Origin: JBNKEI01 sp050288705
Lineage (GTDB): Bacteria; Myxococcota; Myxococcia; Myxococcales; UBA5297
NCBI GenBank assembly: GCA_050288705.1
Contig: JBNKEI010000087.1
Span: forward strand, 1 to 5,288
DNA: 5,288 bases
Direction of reading: 5' to 3'
Position numbers and translations under genes: made by a program. Under the pieces are notes generated by a model. It had not been told where the DNA came from. It saw only the letters and a program-made list of their open reading frames with translations, and did not search any database. Positions 1 to 5,288 of the stretch are shown here, one piece after another. The number at the start of each line of letters is the position of its first letter. Positions within the stretch are counted from its first letter, which is position 1.

Positions 1-1735
1 TTTTGGTATCCACCACTATCTCATTGGTTGATTTGAAAGGAGCAGAAAACTTTGCTATCTCAGAATTGATTGCAGCATGAGTTGGAGCGCACCCGCAATT
101 ATTGCAGAATTCTGGTACACCGATGGCATCGCAAGTTTCTCCTCCATTTATAATTTCATCTCCGCAATAAGGCCCAGTTCTCGTTATAAATTGCTTGCAA
201 TCACCACTGCATACTTCGCAACTTTTAATACCATAAACGCATTCAGTTTCCGTGATGGTATTTCCATCAAAACATACTTCTCCAGCCGTTTTGTTGATTA
301 TTTTGTCATTACATCGAACTAACGTGCAGTCAAAATTGCATGTTGCTGTTTCGTAGTTGCCACTTCCTTTTTCACATTCTTCCCCCGGGTCTTTCACTCC
401 ATTCCCGCATTTCTCTAAATGGCAGTTCTCATCACATCCATCCAATGAATTGCGATTTTTGTCATCGCAGGTTTCCCCTGCGATTACATTCTTTATTCCG
501 TCGCCGCATTGGTTAGGCGTACAATCACTATTGCAACTCTTGGATTCTTTAGTAGGTCCCGGATCGCATTGCTCTCCTCCATTTTTTATATTATCACCAC
601 AAAATGGACCTTTTATTGTGTCTATCCGAGTACAATCAGCGCTACTAAATGTGCAATCCTTCCCATATTCGTTACACTCAGTATTATCTTTACGGTCACC
701 GTCATCAAAGACTTCCCAAGGTTCGTCTGTTTTTCCGTCTCCACAAAATGGCCCTTTTAATTCCTTATTTTTGCAACTGGTGGTGCATACATTGCACTTA
801 CTATAACCATACTCACATCTGGTAGCGTCGGTGTTTTTTTCTTTATCATCGCACTGCTCGCCAGCCGCTTGGTTAATATGCCCATCCCCACAAAGGCTTT
901 TTTTACATTCACGCGTGCATTCTGCGGTGTCTGTATTGGGAGCCCCAGGGTCACATTCCTCGCCAGCAGTCTCGTTCACCACGCCATCACCGCATTGGCG
1001 TTTCGTACAATTCGCATTACATTCCTCCGAGCCCAAAGGACCGTCATCGCATTCCTCTCCCGCAGTCTGATTGACCTTCCAATCCCCACATTTTGCGTGT
1101 GTACAATCAGCATTGCAGGTTTTGGTTTCTTTTCCGTCATCACACTGCTCCAGGGCATCAATTACCCCGTCCAGGCAATTTTCCAATTTCCCTTCAGCAT
1201 CACAGCCATCACCACCCACCAGATTCCCGTCATCGCAAGCTTCTCCAGCAGCGCTATTTACCTTTCCATCCCCATACTGGAATGACGTGCAATCAGCATT
1301 ACATTTCTCAGACTCTCCTTGGTCGTCACACTCTTCTCCGGCAGCAGGGTTAATCTTTCCGTCTCCACACTTGCTAATCGTGCAATCAAGATTGCATTCG
1401 GCATTTGGCTCTCCAAACTTATCGCATTGTTCTCCAGCAAGCTGATTAACCACCCCATCCCCGCATTTTGGTCGCTTGCAGTTAATGTTGCAATCTGCGG
1501 TTTCTACCCCGCCCGCGTCGCATTCTTCACCAGTCACTAATTCTCCATCCCCGCATCCTTGCGGAATACAAACCGGGGTGCCATTGGGAGAGCAGGCCAT
1601 GTTTACCGGGCATACAATTCCTGGGCACTCTAATCTTTCTCCGTAAATGCAGCTTTGGGCGAAAAATAAGAGTAATCCTAGTAGAGCGAACTGTCCCACT
1701 CCCGGAAATGGTTTTCTTTTTTGCTGCGGACTCAT
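1..1735 (-). CDS. Secreted cysteine-rich repeat protein (DUF4215 / myxococcus-type repeats), 3' end beyond the window
   Basis: An open frame of 578 codons with no stop runs to the left window edge, so the C-terminus is missing. ATG at 1735-1733 is chosen because an AAGGAG site lies five bases upstream and it overlaps the kinase stop as ATGA. Residues 1-28 look like a signal peptide: KRK at 6-8, a hydrophobic core FALLGLLLFFA at 16-26, then Q-S-C29. That could be a type I cleavage site or an atypical lipobox. Residues 29-60 form a small separate Cys module (C29, C37, C42, C48, C56). Residues 61-549 hold 14 tandem units with the pattern CGDG-x-x-N-x-x-AGE-x-CDD...CN-x-x-CT. Residues 550-578 are not repeat-like and may begin another domain. 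I count 64 cysteines in 578 residues, so disulfide folding outside the cytoplasm is expected. Repeats of this type are known from secreted or surface proteins of Myxococcota and relatives; their function is largely unknown. A structural, adhesive or ligand-binding role is inference. No enzyme motif is visible. Confidence 0.9.
   Translation of the reverse strand, partial: MSPQQKRKPFPGVGQFALLGLLLFFAQSCIYGERLECPGIVCPVNMACSPNGTPVCIPQGCGDGELVTGEECDAGGVETADCNINCKRPKCGDGVVNQLAGEQCDKFGEPNAECNLDCTISKCGDGKINPAAGEECDDQGESEKCNADCTSFQYGDGKVNSAAGEACDDGNLVGGDGCDAEGKLENCLDGVIDALEQCDDGKETKTCNADCTHAKCGDWKVNQTAGEECDDGPLGSEECNANCTKRQCGDGVVNETAGEECDPGAPNTDTAECTRECKKSLCGDGHINQAAGEQCDDKEKNTDATRCEYGYSKCNVCTTSCKNKELKGPFCGDGKTDEPWEVFDDGDRKDNTECNEYGKDCTFSSADCTRIDTIKGPFCGDNIKNGGEQCDPGPTKESKSCNSDCTPNQCGDGIKNVIAGETCDDKNRNSLDGCDENCHLEKCGNGVKDPGEECEKGSGNYETATCNFDCTLVRCNDKIINKTAGEVCFDGNTITETECVYGIKSCEVCSGDCKQFITRTGPYCGDEIINGGETCDAIGVPEFCNNCGCAPTHAAINSEIAKFSAPFKSTNEIVVDTK
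89..1555 (-). repeat. Array of 14 cysteine-rich protein repeats (short and long types)
   Basis: Units begin at residues 61, 91, 123, 154, 187, 216, 248, 282, 331, 379, 410, 443, 475 and 524 of the secreted protein. Eleven are short (about 29-34 residues; the last may be incomplete), typically with four cysteines: CGDG, then E-x-CDDG, then C-N-x-x-C-T. Three are long (48-49 residues; units 8, 9 and 13) with an added C-x-x-YG or C-x-YG segment, then C-x-x-C-x-x-x-C, and end just before GP[FY]CGD. Unit 5 opens with CLDG and unit 13 with CNDK instead of CGDG. Unit 4 has Tyr154 where the first Cys belongs and Gly182 where the fourth belongs; unit 9 has Phe343 and Ser364 in Cys positions. The units are too diverged in DNA for a recent tandem expansion. 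Confidence 0.88.
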
Positions 1736-4476
1736 TGCAACTCCTTTTCAATAATTGGCGCCCCGCCCATTTGTTTTTGTTGTCTTTTAAGGCGTTCTAA
1801 TTCCTTTTCCCGTAGCCGAATGCGTTCTTGTTCCGCCCTAACCGCTGCTTCTTGCGCGCTACGGGCTTCCCGCGCCTTTCTTAAAGCCTCTTGTTGGGCA
1901 GCGTTTTCTTTCTCCAGTGCCCTCTGAGCACTTTGTGCTGCTGCCTCGGCTCTTTTTTGTTCCTCTTCTGCATGCCGGGCGGCTTCTGCCCTTTCTTGTT
2001 CTTTTTGCTGGGCTTCTTCCAAGGATTTCAACGCCCTGGCCTCGGCTATACGTGCTATTTGTGCCTGTCTGTCCGCTTCCTCTTTCGCCTGCTTTATTAC
2101 TACCGCTACTCCTGCTAGGGCAGCGGTTAGCACGCTAAGGAACACTATTACGGTCACGATCAATGCGCTTTTTCTGCGCGCCGCCCGGCTTGCCTGAGCA
2201 AAAACTGCTTCTAAATATTCATTTTCTAGCTTAGATAATTCACCTTGAAATCTTTTTTGGAGTCTTTTGGCTTCACTTACTAAATCGCCTTGCCAAAGCA
2301 AGTTCTGGTCTTTGTTTCTAGCCTTCCATTGTTTGGAAACAATACGTAATTGTTCCAAGACAAATGAATCTTCGCCAGTCTCCTCTAGCCATTTTTTAAG
2401 TTGTGGCCAATTATCAATAAGTGATTCATGCACCAATTCTATGGTAGAACCAATAGAACCAGGGGACCCACTAGACCCTTCTTGCACTATCAAAAGCCGG
2501 GCTTGCACCAATTTTTCCACTAGATGCTCTAATTCGGCTCTTCCTTGGGAAAGTGCTTGTATTTCTTTTAGAGAAACCACCGCGCGAGTTTTTTCCGGGG
2601 TAACTAGTCGTAAAAACAAAATCCGCGCACTATCGCGCAGCACTGGGGCCAAGGTTTCCAATACTCGATCGGCATATTGTGCTAGGGCCCCGGAAATTCC
2701 TCCTAATTCCTGGTAGCTTTGCATAGTCACTAGCTTGCGATTGCGGTCACGGCCTTCCCATAATTGCCTGGCCACAAACTGCAATAAAGGCAGTGCGCCG
2801 GGAGTATTTCTTAAATACTCCAACATTTCACTAATGATGGTTTCATTTTCAAAACCATAACCGGCCATTTCCAAAGGTTTTACCAGCGCCTCTTCCAGAT
2901 TTTTTCCCTGCGGAGAACGCAAGAAGAACAGACCTTGCCCCCATTCTTTTGAAAATTTTGGCTCCTGAAAAATGCGGTCTACAAAATCAGAACGCAGGGA
3001 AATTATCACCCGAATGGGCGAGCTGGCATGGTCGGCTATTCCTCCTAAGCAATTAAGAAAACTTTCTCTTTCTTTTTGGTCATTGGTGAGAGTGTATAAT
3101 TCTTCGAATTGGTCAACAAATAACACAATTCGTTTTTTATTAAACTTTGCCCTATTTCTTAATACAACTCCCGCCCACCCCGGTTCAGCGCGCATTCTAG
3201 CTACTATTTCTTTTTCCAGTTTTTCCGACTCGGGCTCGCCTATGCTTCGCGCCAAGGCGAGAAGCGGATTACTTCCCGGCCGGAAAACTATACTTTCCCA
3301 GGAATCAGCTCTTTTTAAAGCTGGTATTAGCCCTGCGCGTACAAAGGATGATTTCCCCACCCCCGAAGGTCCCACTATGGCCACTAAAGGTTGGTCGAGA
3401 AGGCGGTTTAGTAATGCCTCTATTTCCAGAGAACGGCCAAAGAATTTGTTGTGGTCATTTTCTTGAAATGCATATAGGCCATTATAAGGGCACTGGTCGC
3501 TTTGCAAGGTTTTTGCTTGATTTCCAGGCAAAAACCGCTCTAATGCTTGCAATAAGGTTTGGGCATCGGGAATACGCTCGTCAAGGCGCTTTTTTAAGCA
3601 CCAATCAACTATTTGTGCCAGTTCTTCGGGTACTTGCGGCGCCATGGAGCGCAGGGAAGGCATGGGCTGGTCTAACTGGGAAACTACTTGTAGTTGTATG
3701 CCTTGCAAATGATGAAGTGGATGCTTTCCAGAAAGCATGCGAAAAAGTATAATGCCGCAAGCCCACAAATCGGCACGAAAATCAATATTTTCATTGCCTG
3801 CCCATTGTTCGGGGGCCATATGGGTAAGAGTTCCAATCAAAATACCTTGGCGGGTGAGATTGGAATCCTCTAGGGAAATTTCATTGGGAAGGGAATCAAA
3901 TACAGGGCTTACTTGCTCCCGGGTAAGATAATCTGGTTGTACTACCTTGGCTATTCCAAAATCTAGTACTTTAATGGTTCCTGATTCAGTAATAATAATA
4001 TTCCCTGGTTTAAGATCGCGATGCACAATATTGTGCTGGTGAGCACAAATTACTGCTCTAATAACCGGCACCATAAGCTCTACTGCCCGCTCTGGAGGCA
4101 TGGGTTTGGTTTCTGGATATCCCTCCAAAACCTTTCTAAGAGTATTTCCTGCCAAGTATTCTAAGACTAGATAAGGAATACCTTCATATTCATCTGCTTC
4201 GTGAAGGGTAACAATATTCTCGTGACTGCATTTGGCAATCGCCCGGGCTTCGGTGGCAAATCTTTGCGATAGTTCTTCCCCTTGAGAATGCAAAAACTTA
4301 ATTGCCACTAAGCGAGCTAATTTGGAATCACGAGCCAGAAACACATGGCCCATTCCTCCGCCGCCCAGTTTACGAATCAATTCGTAATGGCGCAGATAAG
4401 TACCTACTGCGGAAAGCGGCGAAAATGAAATGCTTGGTTCGGATTCATTAGTTGATGGAGCAGTTGGAGCAATCAT
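1732..4476 (-). CDS. Membrane-anchored Ser/Thr protein kinase fused to an nSTAND NTPase, with C-terminal coiled coil
   Basis: The protein has 914 residues. Residues 31-315 are a Hanks/PknB-type kinase with every key element: glycine loop LGGGGMGHV (37-45), VAIK lysine K60, helix-C Glu E76, HRDLKPGN (152-159), DFG (172-174) and APE (221-223). It should be an active RD kinase transferring phosphate from ATP to Ser/Thr. Residues 329-760 match the nSTAND1 type of NTPase that often follows such kinases: CPYNGL opening (329-334), FFGR (345-348), Walker A GPSGVGKSS (369-377), Walker B VLFVDQFEEL (451-460), SLRSDF (493-498), GALPLL (560-565) and LVHESLIDNW (681-690). One membrane segment spans about 770-794, preceded by basic RAARRK, which favours a cytoplasmic N-terminus. 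Residues 795-903 are an Ala/Glu/Gln/Arg coiled coil. No WD40 or other sensor repeats follow. An in-frame TAA lies 12 bases before the ATG and no clear ribosome site is seen, but no better internal start precedes the kinase fold. The substrate is unknown. Confidence 0.95.
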   Translation of the reverse strand: MIAPTAPSTNESEPSISFSPLSAVGTYLRHYELIRKLGGGGMGHVFLARDSKLARLVAIKFLHSQGEELSQRFATEARAIAKCSHENIVTLHEADEYEGIPYLVLEYLAGNTLRKVLEGYPETKPMPPERAVELMVPVIRAVICAHQHNIVHRDLKPGNIIITESGTIKVLDFGIAKVVQPDYLTREQVSPVFDSLPNEISLEDSNLTRQGILIGTLTHMAPEQWAGNENIDFRADLWACGIILFRMLSGKHPLHHLQGIQLQVVSQLDQPMPSLRSMAPQVPEELAQIVDWCLKKRLDERIPDAQTLLQALERFLPGNQAKTLQSDQCPYNGLYAFQENDHNKFFGRSLEIEALLNRLLDQPLVAIVGPSGVGKSSFVRAGLIPALKRADSWESIVFRPGSNPLLALARSIGEPESEKLEKEIVARMRAEPGWAGVVLRNRAKFNKKRIVLFVDQFEELYTLTNDQKERESFLNCLGGIADHASSPIRVIISLRSDFVDRIFQEPKFSKEWGQGLFFLRSPQGKNLEEALVKPLEMAGYGFENETIISEMLEYLRNTPGALPLLQFVARQLWEGRDRNRKLVTMQSYQELGGISGALAQYADRVLETLAPVLRDSARILFLRLVTPEKTRAVVSLKEIQALSQGRAELEHLVEKLVQARLLIVQEGSSGSPGSIGSTIELVHESLIDNWPQLKKWLEETGEDSFVLEQLRIVSKQWKARNKDQNLLWQGDLVSEAKRLQKRFQGELSKLENEYLEAVFAQASRAARRKSALIVTVIVFLSVLTAALAGVAVVIKQAKEEADRQAQIARIAEARALKSLEEAQQKEQERAEAARHAEEEQKRAEAAAQSAQRALEKENAAQQEALRKAREARSAQEAAVRAEQERIRLREKELERLKRQQKQMGGAPIIEKELQ
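1741..1746 (-). promoter_or_regulatory. Shine-Dalgarno site of the cysteine-rich gene, inside the kinase 3' end
   Basis: The minus strand reads AAGGAG, then TTGCA, then ATG at 1735, a near-ideal site and spacing. It lies within the last codons of the kinase gene. The kinase TGA (1734-1732) overlaps the ATG as ATGA. The site decides the start of the downstream gene and suggests translational coupling or reinitiation, so the two proteins are probably made together. Confidence 0.85.
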
Positions 4477-4506
4477 TGGAGTGGGTTAAAACGGACTGGA
4501 ACGCGC

Positions 4507-4564
4507 AAAGCCCTGGGGCAATTCATCCCATGACTGGCGGTTCTGGTTCTTTTATCAGGGCTTT
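4507..4564 (-). repeat. Nine-base inverted repeat in the kinase leader
   Basis: AAAGCCCTG at 4507-4515 is the exact reverse complement of CAGGGCTTT at 4556-4564, with 40 bases between them. In the RNA of the kinase operon this would pair as a stem enclosing a large loop, starting about 31 bases before the start codon. No U-run follows, so it is not a simple terminator. A match of this length can arise by chance in a region this size. Confidence 0.35.
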
Positions 4565-4693
4565 CTTTTGCAGAGCTTTCCTTAGCAACGACAGGCGAAT
4601 AGTTTGCCGAAAACCTTGGACTCATTTTAGTTTTCCCAAAACAAGAAGCGTGCGAATCTACAGAAATTTTATCCCTGTATGGCGATGACGGCA

Positions 4694-4699
4694 ATTATA
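4694..4699 (-). promoter_or_regulatory. Possible -10 element for the kinase operon (near candidate)
   Basis: A perfect TATAAT lies on the minus strand about 218 bases before the kinase ATG. The best -35-like sequences upstream (TTGGTG at spacing 10, TTTTGT at spacing 15) are poor, and no extended TG motif is present. It is an alternative to the candidate at 4816-4842. Confidence 0.22.
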
Positions 4700-4815
4700 A
4701 GGACACTGACACCAACAAAAGCGCGCAATGTCGAATTCATGACATCTTTCTACTCGGCTTGCCGATAATAACCAGTTACTACGTCAGTACACGCCTCCGA
4801 ATTTGAGCAAGGATT

Positions 4816-4842
4816 ACTATAGCTTTTGCAATTGAAGTTCAA
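4816..4842 (-). promoter_or_regulatory. Possible sigma70-type promoter for the kinase operon (upstream candidate)
   Basis: On the minus strand TTGAAC (4842-4837) is followed after 15 bases by TATAGT (4821-4816). Just upstream (4870-4843) the DNA is very A/T-rich, like an UP element. The spacer is two bases shorter than ideal, and the leader to the kinase ATG would be about 335 bases. It is suggestive only, and the consensus may not apply in this organism. Confidence 0.28.
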
Positions 4843-5112
4843 TAAATTTTTTCTTGTGTTTTCATTTTGTTGCATCGATATTGCTTATGGAGACTAGCGA
4901 TATTTTGTAATAAATACGGCATTCGACTCTTCACCCCGATAAAACTAACCAGCAGTATCCTGAACGCCGTGACTCCGAAGGTAGCGAAGCAGCATGTCGT
5001 CCGGCGACCTTTCTACCATATTGCAGTCTCTTCAGATGACGATTGCATACATATACACGCATTTCCTCCACCCCGCCATTCAACCCTCACCTTCCATCCG
5101 CGGCCGTAGAAA

Positions 5113-5283
5113 GCGATGCAATGCCATTTTTTGCCCGATTTCCAACCAGCACCCCACTCCAAAACCCAAGTGCGATGCATTTTTCCATCGCCATCCATCA
5201 TCGCCCCCAAAGTGCGCTAATCCAACACCATTGCATCGCCCACCAGGGCGCAAATCCAGCAACCACTCTCCCCTCCAAAACCC
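5113..5283. repeat. Short degenerate repeats in C-rich DNA at the right edge
   Basis: GCGATGCA occurs at 5113-5120 and 5172-5179, and inverted at 5232-5239, giving a spacing of about 59-60 bases. The longer form GCGATGCAATG (5113-5123) is the exact inverse of 5229-5239. CTCCAAAACCC occurs at 5157-5167 and 5273-5283 as a direct repeat, and the flanks are also partly similar. The array is not regular enough for CRISPR and continues to or beyond the edge. Its role is unknown. Confidence 0.4.
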
Positions 5284-5288
5284 CAGCA

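Larger units (their letters stand above)
4477..5288. other. Stretch of about 810 bases without a convincing gene; kinase leader on the left, C-rich DNA on the right
   Basis: All six frames were read by eye. The frames present either lack a ribosome site and recognisable protein character, or run off the right edge through C-rich, stop-poor DNA. From 4477 to about 4700 this is probably the transcribed leader of the kinase operon. From 4800 to 4960 it is AT-rich. From about 5040 to the edge the plus strand has about 101 C against 33 G in 248 bases. No tRNA, CRISPR array or insertion-sequence end was recognised. A short inverted repeat, TCGGC-TT-GCCGA at 4754-4765, could be an operator but is short enough to be chance. 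Confidence 0.6.

Noticed and set aside
357..1540. Long plus-strand open frames opposite the cysteine-rich gene (for example 357-806, 869-1285, 1071-1445)
   Set aside because: They arise because the repeats reuse the same codons (GGC/GAT/TGC), which read as stop-free on the other strand. Their proteins show only mirrored periodicity and no family character.
89..1555. CRISPR array or DNA-level tandem repeat
   Set aside because: The periodicity is of protein units with variable length and strongly diverged DNA; there are no identical repeats with unique spacers.
1..1735. Frameshifted or error-ridden gene, because of non-Cys residues at conserved Cys sites
   Set aside because: The frame is continuous for 578 codons and the missing cysteines go in pairs within a unit, which random errors would not produce.
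757..1751. Minus-strand open frames in a second frame (757-954, 976-1161, 1258-1458, 1527-1751)
   Set aside because: They lie in another frame of the same strand as the continuous 578-codon cysteine-rich frame, which has the signal peptide, repeats and ribosome site.
1721..3931. Plus-strand open frames opposite the kinase (such as 2267-2716, 2972-3466, 3348-3752)
   Set aside because: They are the antisense of a 914-residue protein with all kinase and NTPase motifs intact.
1..4476. Anti-phage defence module of the STAND (Avs) type
   Set aside because: The NTPase is related in the broad sense, but there is no nuclease or other killing domain, and the membrane segment plus secreted partner fit envelope signalling better.
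4754..4765. TCGGC-TT-GCCGA inverted repeat as an operator
   Set aside because: Five-base arms are expected by chance in a region this long, and its position relative to the promoter candidates is not diagnostic.
4867..5109. Plus-strand 80-codon open frame starting with TTG
   Set aside because: It has a rare start, no ribosome site, no recognisable motif, and it crosses a sharp change in base composition.

Overview
The window carries two tightly coupled minus-strand genes, covering positions 1 to 4476, followed by about 810 bases with no gene I can support. GC content is moderate (roughly 45-50% by eye), the standard code is used (TGA acts as a stop), and the genes are bacterial in layout. 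A Hanks-type Ser/Thr kinase fused to an nSTAND-type NTPase, next to a secreted protein built from DUF4215/'myxococcus cysteine-rich' type repeats, points to the Myxococcota/Bradymonadia/deltaproteobacterial sphere or a candidate phylum with similar signalling genes. The GC is low for classical Myxococcus. This placement is an inference and I cannot name the organism.

Layout, reading the minus strand from right to left. (1) 5288-4477: no convincing gene. The right 250 bases are strongly C-rich on the plus strand and hold short degenerate repeats. The part nearest the kinase holds two weak promoter candidates, an inverted repeat and a small open frame that abuts the kinase start. (2) 4476-1732: a 914-residue protein kinase / nSTAND NTPase with one membrane segment and a C-terminal Ala/Glu/Gln/Arg-rich coiled coil. 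(3) 1735-1: a secreted cysteine-rich repeat protein of at least 578 residues, still open at the left window edge. Its ATG overlaps the kinase TGA in an ATGA junction, with a good AAGGAG ribosome site five bases upstream.

How they may work together (inference): the kinase and NTPase would sit in the cytoplasm, the single membrane segment would cross the inner membrane, and the coiled coil would project outside. The secreted disulfide-rich protein, made in translational coupling with the kinase, would act in the same outer compartment. The pair therefore looks like a possible one-piece transmembrane signalling receptor with a co-expressed extracytoplasmic partner. WD40 repeats often follow the nSTAND domain and its membrane segment in related proteins; here a coiled coil stands in their place.

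The most informative sequence-level observation is in the repeat array. Where units have lost cysteines, they have lost them in pairs, which suggests a disulfide pattern and argues that the degenerate units are real protein rather than sequencing error.
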